Assembly: GCF_029893355.1 (NCBI RefSeq)
Contig: NZ_JARZAI010000002.1
Span: 372,001-436,000, forward strand
Reading direction: 5' to 3'
From: Kitasatospora sp. MAA4
Lineage (GTDB): Bacteria; Actinomycetota; Actinomycetes; Streptomycetales; Streptomycetaceae
DNA length: 64,000 bases
Below the pieces are notes generated by a model. That model had not been told where the DNA came from. It did not search any database and saw only the letters and a list, made by a program, of their open reading frames with translations. Each line of letters opens with the position of its first letter. Position 1 is the first letter of the stretch. Below, one piece after another: positions 7,503-14,285 of this stretch. A program made the translations under genes and the position numbers.

Positions 7503-8357
7503 ATGGACGCCGATGCCGCCCGCGCTGATGCCGCCCGCGCCGCCATTCGCCACGTCGCCACGCGCTCGTCCGGGGCACCCCTGGACCCCGCGCTGCGCGT
7601 GACGTTGAACTTCCACCCGGACCGCGAGCTGGACGGCCGGCCGATTCTGGTCGCGCTGGCCGAGGATGGCGTCTACCACTCGCAGTTCGTCACGGGCACC
7701 AGCAACGGCGGGCTGACGGCCTACCCGGGCGGTGACCGGTGGCGCTGGGAGAGCCGGATCTTCGGCGGCGCGTACGACGAGGCGCCGGCCCACGAGCGGC
7801 CCGTGTACGGGGCGTTGGACTTCCGGCGCCGCCCGCTCGGCGCGGCGCCCCGGTTCGGCTCTGCCCACTTCCGGCTCACCGCCGAGGCGTTGCAGCGCGC
7901 GACCTTCTGCTATCCGGACAGCTTCTTCGAGCCGGAGGCGTTCGGCGTCGCCGCCGCGGGCACGGGTGTGGTCGAACTGGCCGAGGGCGATGAGTCCGAC
8001 GAGGCGGACGCGCTCAACGACTACGTCGAGGCGCAGGTGCACGGGCAGGTGCTGCTGGAGCGGGACGTGGAGGCGGTGGTCCTGGACCCGTGCTACCGGG
8101 GGACGGCCGTGGAGGCCGACGCCCGCCGGCTGCCCTTCCCGCTCGCCTGGCATCCCGGGCTGCGCCTGGCCGTTGACGAGCTGCGCCGCCACCCGGACTA
8201 CCGCGGGCAGGAGTACGTCGACCTGGGCGCGGAGATCGCCGAGGACGGCTTCCTCGACCCGCGGATCATCGGGGAGGCGGCGCGCGGGGGGCGCCATGAC
8301 CAGCAGGCGCTGAAGAAGGTGTGGCACTACCTGGCGCGCTTCGGCTTGCCTGCCTGA
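7503..8357 (+). CDS. DUF3626 domain-containing protein
   Basis: 284 residues from ATG 7503. The family is functionally uncharacterised. Recognisable features are 'TLNFHPDRELDGRPILVALAEDG', 'YHSQFVTGTSNGG' and 'GSAHFRLTAEALQRATFCYPDSF', which recur in DUF3626 proteins. No signal peptide or membrane segment is present, so it should be cytoplasmic. It is divergent from tam and shares the paired MarR-type operators, so expression probably rises with the same inducer. An enzymatic role is suggested only by its conserved His, Tyr and Asp residues. Confidence 0.75.
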   Translation: MDADAARADAARAAIRHVATRSSGAPLDPALRVTLNFHPDRELDGRPILVALAEDGVYHSQFVTGTSNGGLTAYPGGDRWRWESRIFGGAYDEAPAHERPVYGALDFRRRPLGAAPRFGSAHFRLTAEALQRATFCYPDSFFEPEAFGVAAAGTGVVELAEGDESDEADALNDYVEAQVHGQVLLERDVEAVVLDPCYRGTAVEADARRLPFPLAWHPGLRLAVDELRRHPDYRGQEYVDLGAEIAEDGFLDPRIIGEAARGGRHDQQALKKVWHYLARFGLPA

Positions 8358-8431
8358 CTCGCCCAACCCGCTCTCTGACTGCACGGACGGTGACGGGGCG
8401 CGGGCGGATCGTCAGTTCTGGAGGTTGGCGG

Positions 8432-8521
8432 GTGGGCGAGGAGCTGTTGTTCGGTGCCGAACTGCGCCGGCTGCGGACCGAACAGGGGGTAGCGTACTGG
8501 TATGAGTCTGTGATCGGGTGA
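8432..8521 (+). pseudogene. XRE-family regulator, N-terminal stub
   Basis: GTG 8432 follows a GGAGG ribosome binding site. The first residues 'GEELLFGAELRRLRTEQGV' match the opening helix of Streptomyces XRE helix-turn-helix regulators, which continue with 'SLAELA'. Here the frame runs into unrelated sequence and stops at 8521. The break coincides with the repeat GAGTCTGTGATCG (8504-8516), which recurs at 9545-9557. Confidence 0.5.
8504..8516. repeat. 13-bp direct repeat, left copy
   Basis: GAGTCTGTGATCG occurs here and at 9545-9557, flanking the gene at 8589-9452 and breaking the XRE stub. The bases before each copy are also loosely similar (a GTAxTGG word). Confidence 0.5.
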
Positions 8522-8588
8522 TCCGAGTTCCCTCGGCCAGGGCTTCTCATCGTCACTTGCTGTCACCGGCAAGGCTGAAGGCGGACCC

Positions 8589-9452
8589 CTATGACTCGGC
8601 AGGGGCGAGATGCCACACGCCGTGGGCCAGGTCGAGCGTCGCCGTATAGTCGGCCCGCTCCGGCAACTGCTGGCCAAGGCGCCACCGCTGCGACTGGGCC
8701 GACAGCTCGACGGTCACCGTGGTCTCGGATGGGGTCCCGACGACTCCGATCCAGTGGGGGCTCTCAGCAATCAGCTGCTCTGGCAGCGCACCGTCCGGTT
8801 CCGGGACTCTCACTGATGAGGCTCCACCAGCACCGATCAGAGCGGACCCGGCCAGCAGGGCCAGCAATCGGCCGAGGACTGACGAGGGAATGGCCGGATC
8901 CGTTGACTCCACAGTCAGGTAGCAGTCGTCGTGCCCGGAGAACCAGAAACGCGAGCCATCGAGGCGAGGGAGGACTGGCTCGTTCCAGGCGGCCGTGCCG
9001 ATGACCAGAGCGAGCTCATCGAGCTGCTCAGGCGTCGCGCCCGTCGGCACGTCGACCAGCGACAGCTCGTAGGGCGACCAGTCGCTGCTCAGGAATCGGG
9101 GCAGGCTGTCCCGATGCATCACCAGGAACTCCTCGCCGAGGCCGATGGAGTCAGAAGCCCATGCCCCGAGCGGGTGGACAGTGCAGTCGACCCCTTGCTC
9201 CGCTGCGATCAGGGACGGCCGCCACTGCTGGTAGTTCTCGTGCAGGAAGCTGTTCGTCGCCAGGTTCACGACGACGACCGTGTCGCTCGCCGTGCGGGTG
9301 AGCACATCGATCAGCTCTCCGGCCTGGGCGGCCGCCGCGCTGATCATCCACGAGCCGTCGGCCTCGCGGACGCTGAAGCTCAACGGGAACGGCAGACACT
9401 CCAGCCCGACACAGTTGACGTTGAATGCCCCGTGGCGCTCCACCTTGATCAC
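8589..9452 (-). CDS. Hypothetical protein of unknown function
   Basis: 287 residues from GTG 9452; an ATG eight bases upstream is followed at once by TGA, so the GTG is the start. I do not recognise the family. The N-terminal half has alternating hydrophobic strands ('DTVVVVNLATNSFLHENYQQW', 'FLVMHRDSLPRFL'), a central 'GSRFWFSGHDDCYLTVES' segment is conspicuous, and residues ~190-215 are a hydrophobic Ala/Leu helix. There is no signal peptide. It lies between two copies of a 13-bp repeat inside a zone of decayed mobile genes and has lower codon bias than its neighbours, which suggests acquisition by transfer. Confidence 0.6.
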   Translation of the reverse strand: MIKVERHGAFNVNCVGLECLPFPLSFSVREADGSWMISAAAAQAGELIDVLTRTASDTVVVVNLATNSFLHENYQQWRPSLIAAEQGVDCTVHPLGAWASDSIGLGEEFLVMHRDSLPRFLSSDWSPYELSLVDVPTGATPEQLDELALVIGTAAWNEPVLPRLDGSRFWFSGHDDCYLTVESTDPAIPSSVLGRLLALLAGSALIGAGGASSVRVPEPDGALPEQLIAESPHWIGVVGTPSETTVTVELSAQSQRWRLGQQLPERADYTATLDLAHGVWHLAPAES

Positions 9453-9544
9453 TGCCGCATCCCCCGTATGAACTCGCCCGCACTGTGACTTGTGCAGACC
9501 ATCATCCCCTCTGCGTTGACCTATCTGGGGTCCAGTAATGGCGG

Positions 9545-9557
9545 GAGTCTGTGATCG
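9545..9557. repeat. 13-bp direct repeat, right copy
   Basis: Second copy of GAGTCTGTGATCG, 1041 bp from the first. It may be a footprint of insertion or of recombination. Confidence 0.5.
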
Positions 9558-9569
9558 AGCGATCGATGC

Positions 9570-10103
9570 TCACAGGTTTGAGGGCGCGTGAGGTCCACGA
9601 GCGTGGTCACCGGGGGCGTACTTCTTCCAGGTGCCTCCCGCCTGAGCGGCGACGGCCTCGGTGTGGACGGCGTGGTAGCCGAGCATCCCGGCGACAACCG
9701 AAGGTGGTGCCTGAAGGACGACGTTCCTCACCTCGTCGTAGAACGGGACGAGTTCGCCTCGGATGCGGCCGGTGCCGTCGTCCAGGAACTCGTCGAGGCG
9801 CTCGGCCAGGACGCAGTTCCCGCAGACCCCGCGCTGGTAGCGCGCGGCTTCGCGGCCGCAGCGTTCGCAGAAGAAGTCACCCAAGCCGCCGGCGCAGTCG
9901 GTGCACCACCGCCCGCCGTCCGGTGCGAGGCCGGGGGTGAGCCGGTCAACGCCGCAGCCGATGCATTGGCCGTAGGTCTCCAGTGCGTGGTCACGACAGG
10001 CCGCGCACAGGTAGCCTTCGGGCCAGTGGGCCGCGCCGATTTTGACGGGCCGGCGGCAGCGCGCGCAGAACAGGTCTTCGGCCCGGACCCGGGTGCGGCT
10101 CAT
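9570..10103 (-). CDS. Zinc-ribbon protein of the integrase operon, probably internally deleted
   Basis: 177 residues. The first ~115 carry several CxxC pairs ('CARCRRP', 'CAACRDH', 'CIGCGV', 'CTDCAGG', 'CERCGRE', 'CGNCVLAE'), indicating three or so zinc-binding ribbons. The last ~45 residues ('VVLQAPPSVVAGMLGYHAVH' and 'GGTWKKYAPGDH') resemble the C-terminal end of a tyrosine-recombinase-like protein. From memory, Streptomyces relatives are over 500 residues with a long recombinase region between these parts, so an in-frame deletion after ELVPFYDEVR is likely. It overlaps the HTH gene by ATGA and is the last gene of a three-gene operon. Confidence 0.6.
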   Translation of the reverse strand: MSRTRVRAEDLFCARCRRPVKIGAAHWPEGYLCAACRDHALETYGQCIGCGVDRLTPGLAPDGGRWCTDCAGGLGDFFCERCGREAARYQRGVCGNCVLAERLDEFLDDGTGRIRGELVPFYDEVRNVVLQAPPSVVAGMLGYHAVHTEAVAAQAGGTWKKYAPGDHARGPHAPSNL

Positions 10104-10438
10104 TTCTCCGGACGGACCCGGGCCCGCTTCGGACGGATCGTGGCGGCCAGGTCGACCACGTCGGCGCCGCCCGAGGCGGCGGTGCGGCGCGTGGCCGCGT
10201 TCTCGGCCCGGGTGGCGATCAGGTCGGCGGGGGTGACGTCCAGGATGTCGCAGAGCGCGGCCAGCACCGGCAGCGACAGGCGCTCAGGGATCTGGGTTAC
10301 CAGCCGCCAGACCTGGACCGAGGACAGCTCGATTCCGCGGTCGGCCAGCAACGGGGACAGGTCGGAGGCGGCGAAGATGCCGTGCTGGGCCATCACCTCG
10401 CGCAGCCGCCACTGGTAGCTGACCTGGCGCTTCATCAT
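10100..10438 (-). CDS. XRE-type helix-turn-helix protein
   Basis: 112 residues starting MMKRQVSYQW. The HTH spans residues ~10-75 ('LREVMAQHGIFAASDLSPLL', 'ELSSVQVWRLVTQIPERLSL', 'LAALCDILDVTPADLI'), the layout of small XRE/Cro regulators. The start ATG 10438 overlaps the integrase stop and the stop overlaps the zinc-ribbon start, so the three genes are translationally coupled. In other actinomycetes the same integrase-HTH-zinc-ribbon order recurs, which suggests a joint recombination module. A basic tail of about 30 residues follows the HTH. Confidence 0.8.
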   Translation of the reverse strand: MMKRQVSYQWRLREVMAQHGIFAASDLSPLLADRGIELSSVQVWRLVTQIPERLSLPVLAALCDILDVTPADLIATRAENAATRRTAASGGADVVDLAATIRPKRARVRPEK

Positions 10439-11013
10439 GCCCTCCTTGCCGGCCGCAGAGCGGCGTCCATCGTTGCGTCCAGCGCCCGTCGCAGCGTACG
10501 GGTTCGGAAGTCGGAGGATACGCAGGTGTAGATCGCGGTCGTGGACGCGTATTCGTGGCCGACCTGCTCCTGGACGAAGCGGGCGTCCCAGCCGTCCTCG
10601 ATCAGGTGGGTGACGTAGGACCTCCGGAAGGAGTGGAAGTCCAGATTCTCGTCCAGGCCCAGCGCGTCCCGGTAGGCGGCGAAGCGGGTGTTCATCTGCG
10701 AGAACCCGATCCGCGCCGAACGCTCCGAGGGGAAGAGCGCCCCGGCGCCGGAGGTGGCGAACAGCGGGCGCACTTCCTCGCTCCACTGCTGCAGGATCTC
10801 CGCCGACCAGTCCCAGACCATCAGCACGCTGCGACGCTTGGGCGGTGATCCCTTCTTCGCCTTGCCATGGCGCACGTAGAGGACGCCGTAGTCGCCGAAC
10901 TCCGGCCCCTCGGGGTTGCGGCCGAAGTCGACGCCGTCGAGCATCCTCGTCTCGTTGCGTCGCAGGCCGAAGGCGTACGAGGAGCCTCTCCAGTCATCGC
11001 TCCGCTTCATCAA
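10435..11013 (-). pseudogene. Tyrosine recombinase (integrase), catalytic C-terminus only
   Basis: 192 residues holding only the catalytic domain. Box I Arg is in 'YAFGLRRNETRMLDGVDF', box II is 'LDFHSFRRSYVTHL' (H-x-x-R), then 'VQEQVGHEYASTTAIYTCV' supplies the second His and the nucleophilic Tyr. Catalytic residues are therefore intact, but the N-terminal arm-binding and core-binding domains (~150-200 residues) are missing, and no good ribosome binding site precedes 11013. It is most likely a truncated integrase. It could have catalysed integration at the tRNA-Ser now seen as a half gene at 3231-3286, but this link is only inferred. Confidence 0.7.
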
Positions 11014-11056
11014 CTGCCGAACCGAGCTGAGGAGATCCGCACACGTGGCCCCCGAC

Positions 11057-11076
11057 CTGCGATAACGTCAGAACCC
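11057..11076. repeat. Possible Tn3-family terminal inverted repeat
   Basis: The complementary strand reads GGGGTTCTGACGTTATCG, resembling the GGGGTCTGACG start of Tn3-family inverted repeats. It lies about 180 bp from the transposase remnant at 11255. No matching opposite end was found. Confidence 0.35.
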
Positions 11077-11254
11077 CTCCCGATGTGTGGGCCGAACGCA
11101 GTCCTGCATCAGATGAAATTGCGGCCGCTTCCGAGGTAAGCCCAAAAGCCGCCAGTACTTGATCTTGGCGCCCTGCGCGGTATCGGCCCGCACCCATTCG
11201 GCCGAAGGTCGTTGGTGCTGATACTGACTGATCTCTGGTCCTGGGGCGGGACTT

Positions 11255-11578
11255 GTGACCTCGATCGAGCGGACCGCGTACCCGCGGTTCAAGCGGCTGA
11301 TCACCGCGCATGAGCTGCATCTCTTCTTCGCGCCGCCGCGGGAGGAGGCTGCGTGGGCAGCTGAGCGGATGGACTCCGACGGGCATCAGCTCGCGTTGCT
11401 GCTGGCGCTGAAGGCGCACATCTCGCCGTACCTGACCGAGCACATCGAACGGTTCGGCGAGTACTCCACCCACGAACTCGGCATCCGGCCCGAGGCGTAC
11501 GAGACGAAGTTGGACGTCGACTTCAAGGCCCTGCGCGACGCGAACCCGCCCGCCGAGGGCTTCAGCCAAGCGGCATGA
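11255..11578 (+). pseudogene. Tn3-family transposase, ends joined by internal deletion
   Basis: 107 residues. The first ~50 ('TSIERTAYPRFKRLITAHEL' and 'ERMDSDGHQLALLLALK') match the N-terminus of Tn3-family transposases. The remainder ('ISPYLTEHIERFGEYSTHEL', 'KLDVDFKALR', 'GFSQAA') matches their extreme C-terminus. A full enzyme has about 1000 residues, so roughly 900, including the DDE catalytic core, have been deleted in frame after LALK. The product cannot be an active transposase. A GTG at 11255 is the likely original start. Confidence 0.75.
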
Positions 11579-11628
11579 CCAGCGAACCGCGCGTGCGGGC
11601 TACGCCCGCTGGCATGGGGCGGCAGGTG

Positions 11629-11955
11629 TTACTTCTCGGCCGTGCCGGGTTCCCCGCTGATGGATTCCTGGTAGACGTCCGCATAGGTGGGAGAGTCCTT
11701 GAGCAGGTCGTCGCAGAACGCGGCGACATCGTTGCCGATGAGTTCCAAGACCCCCTTGCCCGCAGCGACGCCCTCCTCGAAGAAGTCGACGATCCCGGGG
11801 AGCAGGGGCCCGTCAGGCAGGTCGATCGGTCCGACCTTGAACAGGTACCTCTGCATCTCCTTGTAGACGATCTGGTAGTCCGGCGGGAGAGCCTTGACCC
11901 GAGCCACGTGCGCCCGCCACTGCTTCTTGCCCTCGATGATGTCTTGGATGCTCAC
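11629..11955 (-). CDS. DUF1048 family protein
   Basis: 108 residues from GTG 11955, one base after the stop of the paralogous gene upstream. It is a small helical cytoplasmic protein: 'MSIQDIIEGKKQWRAHVARV', 'LPPDYQIVYKEMQRYLF', 'DDLLKDSPTYADVYQ'. DUF1048 proteins are found almost always in operons headed by a PadR regulator, and their biochemical role is unknown. Similarity to the neighbour at 11957-12313 (LPDDYRAAWGQI versus LPPDYQIVYKEM) indicates tandem duplication. Confidence 0.85.
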   Translation of the reverse strand: MSIQDIIEGKKQWRAHVARVKALPPDYQIVYKEMQRYLFKVGPIDLPDGPLLPGIVDFFEEGVAAGKGVLELIGNDVAAFCDDLLKDSPTYADVYQESISGEPGTAEK

Positions 11956-11956
11956 G

Positions 11957-12313
11957 TCAGCCTCCCAGCCGGCTCAGTTTCCTTGCGACGTTCCTGTTCA
12001 ACTGCTCGCGCCACCGGTCGCGATAGGTTCGAGCCCCTTCTCCACCGACCAGTGCCGTGCAAAAGCCCCGGATGTCGTCGCCGAGCACCTCGTGGACGCT
12101 TTGCCCGTCCGCCGCTGCTACTTCGAACAGCCCCAGGGCGGCGTCGAGGATCGGCATCAGGTTGCGGCCGGTGAAGTCCCCGTGGGGGAAGAGGTGGGCG
12201 ATGATCTGTCCCCACGCCGCCCGGTAGTCGTCCGGCAGGGCCTCGGCCCGGGTTTCGAACGCCTTCCATTCCCTGGTGAGATCGCTGCCTGTGACCTTCT
12301 CCCAGAAGTTCAT
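11957..12313 (-). CDS. DUF1048 family protein
   Basis: 118 residues, starting MNFWEKVTGSDLTREWKAFE at ATG 12313, which overlaps the padR stop. Conserved DUF1048 features are 'LPDDYRAAWGQIIAHLFPHG' and 'GDDIRGFCTALVG'. It is helical and soluble, with no enzyme motif. With its paralogue downstream it forms the usual PadR-DUF1048-DUF1048 operon. Function is unknown in the family. Confidence 0.85.
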   Translation of the reverse strand: MNFWEKVTGSDLTREWKAFETRAEALPDDYRAAWGQIIAHLFPHGDFTGRNLMPILDAALGLFEVAAADGQSVHEVLGDDIRGFCTALVGGEGARTYRDRWREQLNRNVARKLSRLGG

Positions 12314-12636
12314 CTCCCGCCCTCCTTGAGCCTGTCGATGCGTGATGAGACGTACTGCCATTTCGCCCAGAACTTCGCGAGTTCCTCGCGTCCGGCGTCG
12401 TTGAGCGCGTAGAACTTGCGTGGCGGACCGACCCCGGATGGTCGTTTCGTCGCCTGGACGAGTCCGTTTCTCTCCAGTCGCAGCAGGATGGTGTACACCG
12501 TCCCCTCGATGACGTCGGCGAAGCCGAGTTCGTTCAGCTGACGGGTGATGGCGTACCCGTAGGTTTCCTCGCTGCCGATGATTTCGAGCACGCACCCTTC
12601 GAGCGTGCCCTTCAGCATCTCCGTCAGGTCGTCCAT
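12310..12636 (-). CDS. PadR-family transcriptional regulator
   Basis: 108 residues with the PadR winged helix: 'GTLEGCVLEIIGSEETYGYA', 'ITRQLNELGFADVIEGTVYT', 'LLRLERNGLVQATKRPSGVG' and 'RKFYALNDAGREEL'. PadR proteins are dimeric repressors, often autoregulated and sensitive to toxic small molecules. It is the first gene of the operon, and repeated GAGTA-containing elements in its promoter (12672-12704) are good candidates for its own operator. Confidence 0.9.
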   Translation of the reverse strand: MDDLTEMLKGTLEGCVLEIIGSEETYGYAITRQLNELGFADVIEGTVYTILLRLERNGLVQATKRPSGVGPPRKFYALNDAGREELAKFWAKWQYVSSRIDRLKEGGR

Positions 12637-12671
12637 CGCGATTCCTCCTCAGCCCTATCGGTACTGCGTGA

Positions 12672-12704
12672 CACCGAGTACCACTATACGGTACCACCGA
12701 GTAG
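12672..12704 (-). promoter_or_regulatory. Promoter and probable PadR operator
   Basis: CACCGAGTA occurs twice, at 12672-12680 and 12696-12704, 24 bp apart. Between them the minus strand has TATAGT, a good -10 box, inside GGTACCGTATAGTGGTAC, which has near-palindromic GGTAC words. This is 36 bp upstream of the padR start, so autorepression is likely. Confidence 0.55.
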
Positions 12705-12710
12705 CGGAGA

Positions 12711-13131
12711 GCGGAAGCATCTCCGGTGGGCGCGGACCCGGGACCGGTCTGCGAGGACCCGGGTTTCGCAGCGGCGGCTACTTCATCGGCCCGGCTCCGT
12801 TTTCCCCAGGTGGCTTGCCGGCCAGCTTGCGCTGGCCCCCGCCCAGTGGCCCGCCTACTTCCCTGAGCAGCCCTACCGCGACCCCTGCTGATGTCCGCAT
12901 GTGCGAGCTTGAACAGTCATCAGATGTAGCATCCACCAAGCTAGTCTGGGTGATTCACCCGTAGCTGCGGTTTCTGGTGGACTGTTACAGTCCGCGTCTG
13001 CGAGCCGCGTTGAGTGTCGGCTCGCCGGGTCCGTCTCCCACCGTCGAAGGCTCTCCAGTCACCGTCGCCGGACCCTTGACCGCCGCTGCCCTCCCCCGTG
13101 CGCAGCGCTGCAATCAGAGAGGGAGAGTCCG
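12711..13131. other. Intergenic region between divergent padR and secreted-protein genes
   Basis: No coding frame is supported. It must carry the promoter of the gene at 13132, whose ribosome binding site (GAGAGGGAGAG) is just before the start. No convincing -35/-10 pair could be fixed by eye. Confidence 0.5.
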
Positions 13132-14208
13132 ATGAAGACCACATTCCTGCCACGCCTGCTGTCCGGCAAGGCGCTGGTGACTGCCGCCCTGCTGGCCCTG
13201 GCCGTCCCCGGGGTCGCGTACGCCAACACCGTGAGCGTGACGGTGCGTACCCCCGGCGCCACCGCCGGGCCCACCAGCACCTTCTCCGAGATCTCGACCC
13301 ACGCGGACTGCACCAGCGGTCTCGTCTCCGGCGGCGGTCTCGAGCAGGCCATCGGTACCGGTACGTCGTCCAACGGCAACCACGTGATGGGCACCGAGCC
13401 CAGCTCGGACGGCTCCACCGAGTACACCGGCAGCACCGGGGTGGTGGGCACCGACAACACGCACTGGCTCGGTATCGGCGGCAGCGGCGGCGCGGTGAAC
13501 AGCTCGTTCTCCACGACTCCGTACGCGGTGTGCTTCACCAGCAACCTGATCAACCACACCCAGATCGTCATGAACAAGGCCGCCGGTCCGACCGCCGCCG
13601 CGACGCCGGTCGCGGTCACGGCGACCTGTCCGGCCAACACGGTGCTGCTCGGCGGCGGCGCCCGGACCACCCCGGCCAGTGTCGGCAGCCTCAAGCCGAT
13701 CGCGAGCTTCCCCACGTTCGACAACTCCGGGCACGACTACGGCCTGAAGGCCGCGGCCGACGGTGAGAGCAACCCCGACTCCTGGACGGCGGTGGGCTGG
13801 AACGGCGGCGGTGGCGGCAGCACGAACGAGACCTACGCGTACGCGATCTGCAGCGGCAGCGACATCAACGTCAGCGGCGTCACCGTCAAGGTGCACTACA
13901 CCGAGGTGAACACCTCCTCCTCGGCGGGCGCGAACACCGTCGTGACGGTCGGCTGCGGCAGCGACGGCAACCTGGTCAGCGGCGGCGCGGACGCCAGCGG
14001 CGGCAACGTGACGACCACCGACTACACCGGCCCGGCATCGGGCGGCGACCACCTCAACGGCAGCTTCCCCAGCGACTCCAGCGGCAACCCGGTCAGCGAC
14101 GGCACCACCACCGCCGCGTACTGGACCGCGGACGCCCACGCGGGCGGCGCCGGCTCCAGCAACACCTACGCGGACGTCTGGGCGCTCTGCGCCAACGACG
14201 GCGCCTGA
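13132..14208 (+). CDS. Secreted protein with three Cys-bounded repeats
   Basis: 358 residues. The N-terminus 'MKTTFLPRLLSGKALVTAAL' with 'LALAVPGVAYA' is a Sec signal peptide, cleaved around residue 31. The mature protein is Gly/Ser/Thr-rich and consists of about three copies of a ~100-residue unit. Each starts with a Cys followed by a (L/V)xSGGG or LLGGG motif ('CTSGLVSGGG', 'CPANTVLLGGG', 'CGSDGNLVSGG') and ends with a Trp/aromatic stretch and a second Cys ('YAVCFT', 'YAICSG', 'WALCAND'), probably as disulphides. No catalytic motif is evident; a surface or extracellular structural role is a guess. A perfect hairpin terminator follows at 14226. Confidence 0.75.
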   Translation: MKTTFLPRLLSGKALVTAALLALAVPGVAYANTVSVTVRTPGATAGPTSTFSEISTHADCTSGLVSGGGLEQAIGTGTSSNGNHVMGTEPSSDGSTEYTGSTGVVGTDNTHWLGIGGSGGAVNSSFSTTPYAVCFTSNLINHTQIVMNKAAGPTAAATPVAVTATCPANTVLLGGGARTTPASVGSLKPIASFPTFDNSGHDYGLKAAADGESNPDSWTAVGWNGGGGGSTNETYAYAICSGSDINVSGVTVKVHYTEVNTSSSAGANTVVTVGCGSDGNLVSGGADASGGNVTTTDYTGPASGGDHLNGSFPSDSSGNPVSDGTTTAAYWTADAHAGGAGSSNTYADVWALCANDGA

Positions 14209-14225
14209 ACGACCAGTTGATGACA

Positions 14226-14259
14226 GTCCGCAGGCGGGCATCGCTGCCCGCCTGCGGAC
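14226..14259 (+). terminator. Perfect hairpin terminator
   Basis: GTCCGCAGGCGGGC (14226-14239) and its exact reverse complement (14246-14259) flank a 6-nt loop. It ends the transcript of the secreted-repeat gene just before the next start at 14286. Confidence 0.85.
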
Positions 14260-14285
14260 CCAGCAGAGAAAACAGTGCCAACACC

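Noticed and set aside
12738..12964. Open frames in the padR/secreted-protein spacer
   Set aside because: Proline/serine-rich shadow frames without start signals or codon bias.
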